Assembly (NCBI GenBank): GCA_003254885.1
Contig: QANT01006763.1
Location: 1 to 61,949 of the forward strand
DNA from: Purshia tridentata
Lineage: Eukaryota; Streptophyta; Magnoliopsida; Rosales; Rosaceae
Length of the DNA stretch: 61,949 bases
Direction of reading: 5' to 3'
Shown: positions 38,501 through 51,997 of the stretch, piece by piece
How the letters are laid out: every line of letters begins with the position of its first letter
How positions within the stretch are numbered: the first letter of the stretch is position 1
Position numbers and translations under genes: made by a program
The notes under the pieces: model-generated
The model's input: the letters and a program-made list of their open reading frames with translations, nothing else
Databases searched by the model: none
Told to the model about the DNA's origin: nothing

Positions 38501-39754
38501 ACTTCAGAGGCTATTATATGTGACTTGGTCAGATTTTCTTACAAAAATTCTAGAAATTAAGTGCGTGTGCTCTCTGACTGGAATTTTTTATCAGCATTGG
38601 TTATATAATCTCTAAAATATTGAAGGAAAAAAAAAAAAGCATATGTGTTGGATTTCGTTATTACTAAATACCATGCAGAAGTTGGATTCATTTTGGTAGG
38701 TGGGAACATAGATCACAAGTTGTCTTTTTGTCCTGCTGTTAGTGCTCATCAATCACGATTGCTTAGTTTACATTCTTGCTAGGTGTTTTCTTATGAAAGA
38801 TGCCATACAAATCGTATTGACCAAATTTTATTTGCCAGCTAATATACCATCTTACTCAATCTTTCTCAGGTATACTATATTTGCTACTCATATGGAGAAC
38901 CTATCAGAATTAGTAACCATCTATCCAAATGTGAAAATACTGCACTTCGAGGTGGATATTAAAAATAACCGTTTAGATTTCAAGGTAATATTTTAAGATT
39001 CTTTCACTCTAATCTTGGTTTTATGCAAGTTTTTCTGACTGGAAGTCCTGTCTACTTGCATAGTTTCAACTTAAGGAAGGACCGAGACATGTTCCACACT
39101 ATGGCCTTCTATTAGGGGAAGTGGCAGGATTACCAAGCTCAGTGATTGAAACAGCCAGAAACATCACATCCAGAATCACAGAGAAGGTGAATTCTTTTGA
39201 GTAACCAAGCATTCAAAGTTAATCGATTCACATCTACAAAATATAGTCTTCTTCTGTTTACATTGGTATTTTTACTAAAAATGACAGGAAAGATTAAAGG
39301 ATTAGGCCCAGAAGTAGTAGACACTGACATGAGTTTTAACTTTTAAACCTCATTCTCCCTCAATTTTCAGCTTAAATATAGAACTAGAAAATTCCAGAAC
39401 ACTGCTACCCCATGACAAAACACAAAGAAATTGGTTAAGTCTCATTGCAATGTCATTATAATCCATATTATTTAGCTTATACTTTTGCCTTCTTTTATCA
39501 CTGGATCTGAATTAATTTAAGAGTAATTCTGATATTAATTATGAAAATTTCCTTTTTCATGAACTGGTATTGAAAGTTTCAATGTGTAGGAAGTGAAGAG
39601 AATGGAAGTAAACTGCCTGCAACATCATCCAATCCAGATGGCATACTACGTTGCTCAGCGGCTGATATGTTTGAAGTACTCCAGCCAGGATGAGGATTCA
39701 ATCAGAGAAGCACTGCATAACCTGAAAGAGAGCTACATTCATGGAAGGCTGTAG
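29559..39754 (+). CDS. MSH4: MutS homolog 4, meiotic crossover protein
   Basis: 24 exons: 29559-29624, 30395-30598, 30774-30809, 30903-31015, 31398-31443, 31707-31753, 32030-32137, 32288-32363, 32747-32819, 32917-33062, 33150-33235, 34033-34172, 34306-34445, 34518-34568, 35423-35486, 36318-36461, 36551-36618, 36765-36823, 37239-37395, 37513-37565, 37641-37739, 38870-38984, 39064-39186 and 39590-39754. They encode 792 residues, the length I recall for Arabidopsis MSH4. With MSH5 the protein forms the MutS-gamma clamp that stabilises Holliday-junction intermediates for class I (ZMM) crossovers. It lacks the N-terminal mismatch-recognition domain, as the family does. The MutS core and clamp are followed by an ABC ATPase with Walker A GPNMSGKST (553-561, split by intron 18), Walker B LIVMDE (D632/E633) and FATHM. 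Intron 16 is GC-AG. All key residues are intact. Confidence 0.97.
38211..38325 (+). repeat. (GT)n and (TCTG)n microsatellites
   Basis: A GT run (38211-38229) and a GT/CTGT-rich stretch (about 38279-38322) lie in intron 21 of MSH4. Confidence 0.85.
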
Positions 39755-40934
39755 GATATGTGCCTTAGAAAATCCACAACATTCCTCCTATTTCGGGTAC
39801 ATACCTTATATTTCTCAATTTTATGGTGAGGATGGGCATCACCATCTTTCAGAAAGTTAATGTGTTCATAATGCCAAGGACCTGTATTCTCGTAGGGTAT
39901 CAACAAGAAGCGAAAGAGCCTTGAGGCATTAAGGTATTTTCACTCCTGTCATGGTTCATGGCATGTTCTATTCATCCTTCTGTTTTGTTCCTTTTTTTAG
40001 TTCCTCTTTCACAAGATATTCTTGTTTCACATGGCTCCTGTAAATTGTTGGTTCAACTAATATCCAGGAAATATGAGGTTTCCGATGACTCAGTTTTTCT
40101 TACAAAAACTGTTAGTTTTTCTTCGTTACAGTTCAAAAGACTTGTGAATTGTGGTACCTACATAGACATGGGTGATAATTTTCTTCAAGGATATTGTGCA
40201 AATGCAGTGAGTTTTTGAATCGAAACAACTCCAGCTCATATCCTGTTTGGCTTGTATTCGACTCCTTCGACCCCTTCGGTTCTTACGAGAAACAGTCAAG
40301 TTCAAAATATTAAACTCGTTAAAAGTTCTTAAAACTATAAATTAAGCTTGAGCAATTTCATAAAGTTCATGAATAAGTTTGTGCAAGACATTTCTAACTC
40401 GACTCGATCGTTCGAACTCTGCTCAATCACACACAAGGCTTGGAGTTTTTAATTTTCTAATTAAACTATTAGACCGAACATTTCATTCTGCTTCTTAAAA
40501 TTCTTATCTTTTACTTTTTTTTATGCTTTTTTTTTGTCATTTTCTATCCATGAGCCGAGCCGAGCCAAGCCAAATAAAGCTTTAAATTAGTAATTGCCGT
40601 AGAGACGAAGTCCCACATTGGATTTTTATCAAATGGGCAGCTGAACCCTACACCAAATAACGCCAATAGAATGAAAAATATTTTCATAAAACCAGAGCTT
40701 AATATCACGCAACTATTAATGACAATAATAACTTGGAACATGACCACAAGAATCACTCTGAATAAGCACATGCAACACAAGACGCAATAGACTATTTTTA
40801 AAATTAGATGGTAAATCATTCGGATGGAACATGATTCAAGTTTTCAATTAACAAAATTCCAAACTCATAACAAATATTGTCTTCCTGAAAATACCCAAAA
40901 ATAAACAACAAAGCATAATGTAACATGACAAAAA
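39755..40934. other. convergent intergenic region, MSH4 and eL15 3' ends
   Basis: It contains the MSH4 3' UTR and, at the far end, the eL15 3' UTR. Between about 40240 and 40570 there is a patch rich in GAACTCG/ACTCGACTCG/GAGCCGAGCC motifs, reminiscent of a worn repeat, but no terminal repeats were found. No extra gene seen. Confidence 0.4.
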
Positions 40935-42860
<1,926 letters not shown>

Positions 42861-43090
42861 CGGATCAGAAATGAGCTGCGACGCGCAGGATTCGGCACTT
42901 GGGCTAGGGTTTACGCCACACAGAACAAGAGTTTATGAAGAGACCTGAGCTATATAGTGGTGGAAGGGATCGAAGACTTCGAATCTAGACCGTCCATTTT
43001 CTTAACCCTAATCTTACAGTGTCCAAAAATACGACGTGTCGTACTCAGAATGAGACATCATTGTTTGTCTGGGCTTTTTAACTGTTTTTG
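42861..43090 (-). promoter_or_regulatory. eL15 leader and promoter with telo-box and site II motif
   Basis: On the minus strand an AAACCCTA telo-box lies at 42905-42912, 45 bases before the ATG. A second AACCCTAA-like motif lies near 43003 (on the plus strand), and a site II-type TGGGCT lies near 43069. Telo-box plus site II pairs are typical of plant ribosomal-protein promoters and link them to growth and the cell cycle. A GA-rich leader (42820-42856) flanks the start codon. Confidence 0.6.
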
Positions 43091-43151
43091 CATTGTGAGC
43101 CTACGAACCCACTTACCGGGCTCACCGTCCAGTTGGGTTGGCTGGGATAAT

Positions 43152-43678
43152 ACATCGTTAAACCCGCATTTTAAACCTATATCCTTTGGTCAAAAAAAAA
43201 AAAAAAACCTATATCAATCTCATTGACCCCAAAAAGAAAAAAAAAAATTCAATATCAATCACGTTCATCTTTTTATTTTTTCAATTAGGCAATCAAGGGT
43301 GTCGGCGCCAATTTTTTTTCGAACTTTAATCGAACATTCCAATGCTCATGAAATTTTCATCCAGTAACATCATGTGTTAACAATAACAATCATATTTTTG
43401 TATCTTTAAAGTTTACATCGTTAAACCCGCATTTTAAACCTATATCCTTTGGTCAAAAAAAAAAAAAAAAAATATATATCAATCTCATTGACCCCAAAAA
43501 GAAAAAAAAAAATTCAATATCAATCACGTTCATCTTTTTATTTTTTCAATTAGGCAATCAAGGGTGTCGGCGCCAATTTTTTTTCGAACTTTAATCGAAC
43601 ATTTCAATGCTCATGAAATTTTCGTCCAGTGACATCATGTGTTAACAATAACAATCATATTTTTGTATCTTTAAAGTT
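43152..43678 (+). repeat. 263-bp tandem duplication
   Basis: The block 43152-43414 is repeated at 43415-43678 with only a few differences (for example a C/T change in the AACATT motif and altered A-run length). It contains long A runs and a GTCGGCGCC palindrome-like centre. No ORF or terminal repeats. The high identity indicates a recent duplication upstream of eL15. Confidence 0.9.
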
Positions 43679-44128
43679 TTTTTTTTTGTTTGGATTTATG
43701 TATACTAATTTTGGGAAAATTTTAGTAAAAAGACGTGAGTCACATGGTATTAACACTCTTTCATAGTTGAGGTTGAGGATATGACATTTAAAGTGTTCCA
43801 ATTAAGAACTCTACTTTCACTTAGGTTTCAAACATATAGTTACCTAAACTGTATATTTATTTTATGACAATTATATAATCTTACGATTTTTTATTTGATT
43901 GATATTTTGCAAAAATGATTTTTAAATGGTGATTTAAAATGTAAACGATTCCAATCATAAGCCTACATTGTAAAATAACAAAGTTTTATTTGAATAATAT
44001 AAGATTAACACATAAAGGATTAACAAATGATCCAAATAGAAGATAAACAATATAAAACAAATTACAACTCCAATTATTTCTTTATAGAATTTTTGTGGTT
44101 CAAGACAATGGAGTCCTACAAAAACTAA
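43679..44128. other. AT-rich spacer
   Basis: Holds the 3' UTR of the phytocyanin gene at its upper end. Nothing else recognised. Confidence 0.4.
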
Positions 44129-44893
44129 TTACTCGACACAATTCTTTCTTTTGCCATCATACGCAGCACAAACTTTAAGTTTCAATCCTCTATAACAAGC
44201 ACCTGATATGAAGTAGTTTGGGCCATCTTCCAATACCACACGATCGTTTCCTGAGGTGAATTCATTTTTGAATCCAAGATAGAAATCACAATCTCTGTAT
44301 GCCCTCTCGTCAAGTGCAGCAATTACTGTTCCACCAGTTTCTTTTGCCATTGTCTTGTTGTATTTGAAAACTGTTTTCAAAATTCAATAAATGATAAGCA
44401 ATCAAATCATTATAGTTTCAATAGTCAAGATGACTTATAGTGGTTTATATTAGTAGATTTTTCTCTTATGCAAAAAGAAAATGCAAAATTGATATAAAAA
44501 TAAAAATAAATAAGACGGAGCTACGTTTGGACAGCTCTACATTTCTGTTATCATACCACTTTACATGTCCCCTACCATAAAAAAAAAGTGTCCTTATGTT
44601 GGTTTGAGATTTTAATACATATTATTATGATAATGTGTCAAATTTTTTCAACATGAACATAATACAAATTTTCATTATTTTTATATAAGAAGAAAGATAA
44701 ATTTACCCAAGACATCTCCAGGAGTGAACTTTTTGTCATTAGCCCAGGTATATAATCCAGGATATATGCCCCATCCTTTGTCGTCCCCCACTATAAATTC
44801 TTTTCCATAGGTTTCTTGACAATGAAGTAACAAGCAGACTAGAATTAGCCCAAAACCAATAACCAAACTACTTTTGTTGATTCCAAAAGACAT
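44129..44893 (-). CDS. phytocyanin/early nodulin-like protein lacking copper ligands
   Basis: Two exons on the minus strand, 44707-44893 and 44129-44370, encode 142 residues. A signal peptide (1-30, hydrophobic LVIGFGLILVCLLL) is followed by a cupredoxin domain: VGDDKGWG, TPGDVLVFKY, AYRDC, FTSGNDRVVLEDGPNYFIS and GLKLKV. The intron sits just before VFKY, where phytocyanin introns are common. Compared with cucumber basic protein the first ligand His is gone, the ligand Cys is Ser (YFIS), the 'PGHC' His is absent (GAC) and the axial residue is Leu. The disulfide pair (RDC, GAC) remains. It should therefore fold but not bind type 1 copper, like early nodulin-like proteins. There is no long Pro-rich or GPI tail, so it is probably secreted. 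Substrate or partner unknown. Confidence 0.85.
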
Positions 44894-45360
44894 CCTTGAG
44901 GCACAAACAATAACTGCTGTAATTAACCTTTAACTCTTTCTAGATTAATAGAATAAGCCACACAGTTCGAATGCAAAACTACACACAGCTCAACTTTAAT
45001 TTATAGAGCATTTCATGCGTTCACTTTTCTTCTTTCTATATAGATATTGAATAGCATTAAATAGGAATTAAATATGAATATAAAGAGTTGAGTTTTTTTT
45101 TTTTTGGGGAATGAATTAAACTCTTTTTTATGTTCTGGATTTTGATGACGTTACAAAGGCAAGGAAAATGAATTAATTTCGTTATTAAAACAGCCATAAG
45201 AAATTTTCATATTTAATTGTGACTTCATTGACTAATTAATAATTAATTTCTACAATATTGTTGACCTTTTTTTTCTTTGGCGGGTCCGGAGCTCTCGTAA
45301 GTGGTAACGCGAAAAGTACGGGCGAACCGACATTGGGACTGGTCGTCGTAGCTCGTAAGG

Positions 45361-45367
45361 TATAAAG
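45361..45367 (+). promoter_or_regulatory. TATA-like box of PSD1
   Basis: TATAAAG lies 67 bases before the PSD1 ATG in a locally GC-richer stretch. The upstream part of this spacer (44894-45280) is AT-rich and shared with the divergent phytocyanin gene. Confidence 0.4.
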
Positions 45368-45427
45368 TCGCAAAACGCAATCCACAAAACTGCGGTAAAC
45401 CTGTAACTGAATCAAAATCTTTACAAG

Positions 45428-48400
45428 ATGAAGTTTAGGGTTTTATCCGGAGTCCCTATATTCTCTCACTCCACACACCTCAATTACCTCCATAATCAGC
45501 GTCGCTGCTTCGCTTCTCTTCTCAAGAAACTCCAAACAAACACTCAAGCTCGAGCCTTTTCCAATGGCAGAGGTGGTCACAGTTCTAAAAAAGGTCAGTC
45601 ATTCTGCATTTCATTTCTGTTTGCTTGCCGAGAAAGTGAGGAGAAAGAAAGTAACAAACCTTTTTTTTTTTTTTTGCCTTTTTTAAAGTAGAACTAATCC
45701 TCCAATTTATTTTCTTTATATGCATCTTTTGAGAAAAGTTTAGCACACATAGTGTGGAAATGACTTAAAATTTTGGTCAAATAAATAGAATTTGAAGAAT
45801 TGGGATATCTTGAATTAGTTGTACATTGCTGTGAGACAGCATTGGCAGTTTGTCACTATCAATTTTGAATTAAGATTCTGTGCTTATTGTGAGCTGTTTA
45901 TTTGTTAGAAGTTATTACATTGCACATTTTTTCAAGAGTATGAAGCTACTTAGGCCTTGTGCTGTGTGCAGGTGATTATTTTTTGTTGCCTGGTGCAACG
46001 GTGGCTACATTACTTATGCTCGGAGTTCTACATGGTCGTCGGATGTATGATGATAGGCAGGTATGTGTGGGTGAATTACATTTCACTTGTCGATAGTAAA
46101 TGTATGAATAAATGAAATAACCAGATTTGCGGATTATGAATGACATGTGGAATAATGTGCCAGTCTTTTGAGTAACGGAACAAATTATTCAACCATTGCT
46201 TCAGAATTCAAATGTCTAATTACATAGTCACTGTTTCACTGTTCCTTTAGTTGAATTCAACAGATTACATGCTATCTCTATCTTTTTGGTGCATAGCACT
46301 TGAAATATATGGTATTAGAAAGTATTTTATGGGGTTTGGTATAATGTGTTGCATATTCCAAATGGATCTCAATATATATGGTCATCAATATGAAGCTTTC
46401 TAGGAGTTGTGGTGGTTATGCATGTCTAAATAGTTTCCCCCACTTGATTGATAGGTTGAGGAGGCACGGGAGAAGGGAACTGAATTTGAGTTCCAACCTG
46501 ATGTAAAAGTAATATCTCAAAAGTAACCTTCCCCAAAGTTTTGTAATTTTCAGCTTTCACTTATGGCTACTATGTTTTAGTTGCAAAGGTGGTTCTTAAT
46601 TTCTAATGTTTGCTTGAATTTTTTTTTTTACATTGGCAACCTTAGTCTACAATTTTAAAATTGCTGCCTCTTCGCTCCATTTCGAGATGTTGGGGTCTGT
46701 TGACAAGTGTGGTAAGTGATCTTCCCCTTTCTTGATTCCTGGTTTTTTAAACAAATATGTTTCCTTTTCAAGCTACAAGTTTCATTTCTTTTCTTTTCTT
46801 TCTTTTTTTAGAGACAAAAAAAATTGTGTTTGTATGTCATAATGTTGCCATAATTATTTTTTTCTTATGACATCATATTAATTAACCACTTGACAAAAAT
46901 GATTTTAGGAAATTCCAGTCTCTCTACGTTCGTATGTTTATGGAGCGTGGGCTCGAGCATTCCATTCAAGTATGATTTTACCTTTTTCATTGTTATTGTC
47001 ATCAAAATGTTTAATATTGTTGCTACTATAGGTTGTCATGTATTACATTTGATAGAATGGTAGATATTTTTTCATGAAAAGTTACTGAATGAATATTCTG
47101 AAAATGTGATCTGCTTGCATTTAAGACCTAGAAGAAGCAGCTCTGCCTCTGGATGAATACGCATCTTTACGAGAGTTCTTTGTGCGTACCTTGAAAGAGG
47201 GTTCCAGGCCTATTGACCCTGATCCACGATGTCTGGTAACTGGTAACCGGCATTTTGGACTTATTATTTGTCCAATCTGTTCCACTTTGAAGTGTTTTAA
47301 GCATTAAACCTGTATGACTGTATTTATGTGGTAATAGGTTAGTCCTGTGGATGGGACTGTGTTAAGATTTGGGGAGCTCAAAGGAGCAGGGGCTATGGTT
47401 GAGCAAGTCAAAGGTTATTCTTATTCTGCTTTTTCTCTTCTCGGTGCAAGCTCATTTCTTCCTATGATAAGTAAAGGGGATGAGCATGAGGAGAGTAGTG
47501 AACCAGAAAATTCTTCTAGGGAGAATGGTAAGAAGTCATGGTGGAGAGTTTCATTGGCATCTCCTAAAGTTTGGGACCCTGTGACAGCATGGTAATGAGA
47601 TATTTGCATGCTAATAATTCCATTAAGCTGACATATCATTTTGTCTCCAATTTTTTTTGTACCAAGTTGAATACGTTGCAGATTAACAAATACTTTCATA
47701 TTTATTGCAGTCCTATGAAAGGCCTTTTTTACTGTGTAATATACTTGAAGCCTGGGAACTATCATCGCATACATGCACCAGCAGATTGGAATATTCTTGT
47801 CCGCCGACATTTTTCCGGTAAGCTTAAGGCTGAGGGAACCTGTATGTTGAACACATTGGTGATAGTTCCTTACTTCACTTTGTGTTAATGGTTCTCTTCA
47901 TTATGAAAGAATTTGCCTCATTTCTTTTATTGGAAATTTCTCTACCTTTGCTATATTAATGGGGTATTCTGTGTATCTGCATAATTGTAGCAAACCAAGT
48001 GCAGTTACAGGGTTGTTGCTCATAATTAAGTTTTCATTTTCCATTGATAATCAGTTTTGACTCTAGTAATATTTATTTGTTCTTTCATTTGCTAGTTTAT
48101 TTATGATATGCTATATACTCTTCAGGTCATCTATTTCCTGTAAATGAGCGTGCTACAAGAACAATCAAAAACCTTTATGTTGAGAATGAACGGGTAAATT
48201 GTTATTTATTAGTTTATCATAACAGGCTTTTAACAGTTAGCAATGTTCAATGCTATGTTTGTTTGTTGTATTATCGATTTCATTCTTGTTAATTGAGGTG
48301 GTGAGTACTTGTTGTTCAGGTTAAATATGGGTCAACATGCAATTCTTCCCTGTTCTTTCATTGATGCATAGTTGTCTTTGCAATTCTTATGTCATCAGGT

Positions 48401-49603
48401 TGTTCTTGAAGGTCTATGGAAAGAAGGATTTATGGCACTTGCTGCTGTTGGTGCAACAAATATTGGTTCAATTGAGGTCAAGTGGTTGAATTCCCGGGGC
48501 ACGCATGCACACACACTGACACAAACCAAACATGGAAACACTTGCACATAAAAACCATTCCTCTTCTCATACTTGTGGGTTTGAAATTTACCAACTTAAA
48601 ATCATCTGGGCAATCAACCTGAGATGGCTGAATGTAAAGGGAGGTTTAGGACACAGCATGGAAGGGCTGGGTAATAAATATGATGCTGTTTCAAGAAATG
48701 ATTTAAACAGGCATATCTTTTAACAAGGTAACGGAGATGGGGTTAGTGAATGAATAGTGAGTACACAAATGATGCTATAACAACTCAATAAGTCCACCAC
48801 CCCCCCCCCCCCCCCAAAAAAAAAAAAAACNAAAATAATAATAATAAAAGAACAAAAGAAATATCAAATTTCATGAGTTGTGCCTTGTCCCCGTCAGAAA
48901 CAAACCCGGGTCAACTTAGGAGTAATTGGAGTACTAGTTTTTCCTCTTACTACTGTTGTTGAATTTCTCTGAATTTGGATGTTGCAGCTTTCCATTGAAC
49001 CAGAACTTCAGACAAACCAAGCAAGAAAGAAGTTACGGCACTCAGAGCCTCCAGATGAACGGTTATATGAACCCGATGGTATTGGTAGGATGCTCAAGAA
49101 AGGGGATGAGGTTAGAGATTTATTTTCAACGTCTACCAGAGGTTTTATGCTTTGGTTAGTTTTGTCATGTCCAAGAATAAAAGAAAACTGTGTGGAATTT
49201 TAAAAATCAGTATGAATCCATGAAGTCTTCTTTTGTACTTACACCTACGTTCTTTTAACGATTCCACTTTTCTTGAATCCTTTTTTGTTTGTTTTCTGAA
49301 TATCAAGTGGCTTTCGAGCACAGCCTTTACATGGTATTTCATTTAATATCTTATATTCTTATGTTCCCCATCACTGAACTTACGAGCTCTTCCGTTGGTT
49401 TTTTTAATTTGATCTGTAAATATTTTGTGCTTCCATCCATTCAGGTGGCTGCATTCAACATGGGATCAACCGTGGTGCTTGTCTTCCAGGCTCCCATATC
49501 AACATCACCAGAAAATGGGGATCCCTCATCAGAGTTTAGGTTTATGGTCCAACGTGGCGATAGAGTCCATGTTGGAGAAGCCTTAGGGAGGTGGCACAAT
49601 TAG
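45428..49603 (+). CDS. PSD1: phosphatidylserine decarboxylase proenzyme 1, mitochondrial
   Basis: Twelve exons: 45428-45593, 45972-46060, 46455-46508, 46646-46711, 46909-46969, 47126-47235, 47338-47591, 47711-47817, 48126-48193, 48399-48476, 48988-49110 and 49445-49603, encoding 444 residues. It converts phosphatidylserine to phosphatidylethanolamine in the inner mitochondrial membrane. The N-terminus is basic and Ser-rich (targeting), and a hydrophobic segment follows (LPGATVATLLMLGVL, about 62-76). Catalytic and processing residues are visible: D187 in SPVDGT, H285 and H288 in YHRIHAP, and the self-cleavage site MGST (398-401), where Ser400 becomes the pyruvoyl group of the small subunit. 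A 50-residue Ser/Glu-rich insert (about 215-255) precedes the conserved core, as in plant PSD1. Intron 10 holds a single-N gap. Confidence 0.95.
48796..48850 (+). repeat. poly(C)/poly(A) tract with single-N gap
   Basis: A run of about 19 C is followed by about 14 A, then N (48831) and an (AAT)n tract, within PSD1 intron 10. Homopolymer length here is unreliable. Confidence 0.8.
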
Positions 49604-50066
49604 TAAGCCACTACTGGTACGCCTATTGTATGGTGACATGGTGAATTCAATATGTTTATGATAGCAAAACGAACAAAAAAATAGCCATTGATAGCAGAAA
49701 CTATTAAGTATTGATCCAGATTTAACCTTTTTAATTACCATTTGAATTCCTCGATTTAGATGAATATATGCTGTAATAAACTTAGGTACCTTCACTAAGA
49801 ATGCGCCGAACCCAATAATCTCTTCCTGTCCACTACAGCCGCAGAGGGCTCCATTCTTATATCAAGTTCTGTTGAATTCGGATGTCCTTCACTAAAAGGG
49901 TCACAAATTCGGGTAAGCAAGTCATGTTCTACCAAGGATAACAATTCGTGTGAGCAATTCATGTTCGTATTGGTTCATTAAGTGTTCGTTTCAAAAATAG
50001 TAAACCATAGCACAATCCCTCAATTAGTAGTGTCAAATGACTCAACAATAATTCAAGGGGAAATTA

Positions 50067-50101
50067 TTTTGCTCACCACCACCGTTTTGTGGTGAGCAAA
50101 A
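50067..50101 (+). repeat. perfect 13-bp inverted repeat (hairpin)
   Basis: TTTTGCTCACCAC (50067-50079) is mirrored by GTGGTGAGCAAAA (50089-50101) across a 9-base loop. It could be a tiny MITE remnant or a transcribed hairpin on the 3' side of PSD1. No flanking target duplication was identified. Confidence 0.7.
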
Positions 50102-50530
50102 TAGCTCTCTAATTCAAGGTGTGACTTGAGACATCCTATAGTGGACCTTGAGGCATGCCGAGGTGCACATTGGGACAAACAACAATCCACTTGATCCACT
50201 TAATACTAATAAAACCATTAAAAATAATTATATGTTTACTCAAAAATTCATATAAGACCTACCAAGAAATTTATTTGACTTCTTTTCGTTAACACCTGAT
50301 GAATGCGAAGAACGAAATCTGATTGTTATTGAAAGAACTGAAATGTCGACTTCTTGTTATTAACACCATATAGCATATCTAGTACACAAACCTTCAAGTA
50401 AAAAATTACGAAAACATTGTTCTCACTTCTCCACTCAGAATCATTTTCAAAAACCATTTCAATTCCAAACAGCAGCTCTCACAATTTGCATTAACTACCA
50501 GCAAATAATTAAACCATCAATTCTTATTAG

Positions 50531-50830
50531 CATTAGCCATTAGCATACCTTACACCAAAATTGATTAGAAACTACAAGATAAAATAGACAACTTCAAGAA
50601 ACAAAAGATGCATTTTTTGGTCTCTCAGTTCAGTTCACTCTTTCTCTTTCTCCTTCTCTTTCTCTTCTTCCCCAAATACAAGATAACAAGAGCATTAGCC
50701 ATTAGCATACCTTACACCAAAATTGAATAGAAACTACAAGATAAAATAGACAACTTCAAGAAACAAAAGATGCATTTTTTGGTCTCTCAGTTCACTCTTT
50801 CTCTTCTTCCCCAAATACAAGATAACAAGA
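50531..50830 (+). repeat. 162-bp tandem duplication
   Basis: The block starting CATTAGCCATTAGCATACC at 50531 recurs from 50693. The second copy lacks about 25 bases of the CTTTCTC-rich part but is otherwise nearly identical, indicating a recent duplication. Confidence 0.9.
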
Positions 50831-51734
50831 CACAATGAGCACTCACCTTATATTAATAAACTCTTCTAGCATTCAGACTAAAACCAAGGCCATGACAAGA
50901 ATTTCTAGAATTCCTGAATGCCATTTCTAGAATTCCTGAATGCCACTACTATGAAAATTTCATTCCAAGAAGTCAATAACTAATCTTCCTATCCTTCCTC
51001 AACATCCCACCACTTTGCTTTTACCAAAAATCACTTACACATCAAACACTTCAATGTATTCACTCTTTTACTAATAAACCAATTCAGAATGCAGCTTGTA
51101 AATGCATACCAGAATACACAAGGAACCTCAAAAAACTTGTCAATATCATTTCAAATACCAAAACAGATAGAGATCAGATTTATTATGCAGCTCAAAACAA
51201 ACAGATATCCGATAAATTTTCTATACAACCTTGTAGCAATGACTAATTGTTAAGAGGATTCAAGAGAAAATGAAAATTTGTTCCCGGAAAAAATGACAAG
51301 TATATGATAAGCATCAATCTAGCTGCATAACTAAATCCAGAGGTAAAAAAACAGAGTCAAACCATATGCATATCATTGTACAAACAATCTAATTAGAGTT
51401 CCAGACAACCCCATATAACAGATTTGAAGTCTCAATGAATTTACATTTTTCTAAATTGACGGATCCACTAATGCCTTTCCTTCTTTTCAACTTCTCAACT
51501 CGAAAAATGGAATCCGAAATTCTCGTTTATCTCAATGTCTCTATATCAAAACTTTGTTCCTGGAATGCCAACACAAATTCCCAAATCAGATTTGAAACAA
51601 TTCCTAAACCTTCACTAACATTCCAATATGCAAACTTGAAGTGTGTTAAATTTAGAAAACTGAGGCAAATTTAGAAAGATGAAAAATTGTGGGGGTGGAA
51701 AATGATATTAACGAACATTTTGAAAAAGGCACAC

Positions 51735-51997
51735 CTACGTCTGTTTGGAGTAGGAAGAGGAAGAGGGGACGCGCTTGTTACGAAACATCATGTAACCGAC
51801 GGGTAAGACTACTCCGATCATCATGATGGCCGCTCCGATTATGTATCTCAGAGGGCTCGGCGGTTCCACTTCCACCAATCTCCTGTACTGCACCGCACCG
51901 CACACGATCACACCCCATTATTTATAAATTTAATAGATAGATATAGATCTGGATCCGTAATTATATATAGAGAGAGAGAGAGAGGAGTTACAGGCAT
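51735..51997 (-). CDS. small single-pass membrane protein, 52 residues
   Basis: Two exons on the minus strand: 51992-51997 (ATG CCT only) and 51735-51887. The donor is CCT|GTAACT and the acceptor GCAG|TAC; the frame joins exactly. The protein begins MPYRRLVEVEPPSPLR, has one hydrophobic helix (about 17-37, with IIGAAIMMIGVVLP) and ends in a basic, Ser-rich tail (RNKRVPSSSSYSKQT). It is too short for a default ORF scan. From memory, a near-identical small transmembrane protein lies beside PSD1 in Arabidopsis (about At4g16695). Function unknown; a positively charged tail after the helix suggests a tail-in-cytosol orientation. The neighbour PSD1 is convergent. Confidence 0.75.

Larger units (their letters stand above)
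49604..51734. other. intergenic: PSD1 3' UTR and 3' side of the small membrane protein gene
   Basis: Two kilobases without a recognisable gene. It contains a perfect 13-bp hairpin (50067-50101), a 162-bp tandem duplication (50531-50830) and a 21-bp duplication (about 50909-50947, TTTCTAGAATTCCTGAATGCC). Part could be the 3' UTR of the minus-strand gene starting at 51997. Confidence 0.45.

Noticed and set aside
40240..40570. Possible transposon from GAACTCG/GAGCCGAGCC-rich sequence
   Set aside because: No terminal repeats, target-site duplication or coding remnant could be found.
48532..48723. 63-codon plus-strand frame in PSD1 intron 10
   Set aside because: It lies between two well-supported PSD1 exons and shows no family resemblance.
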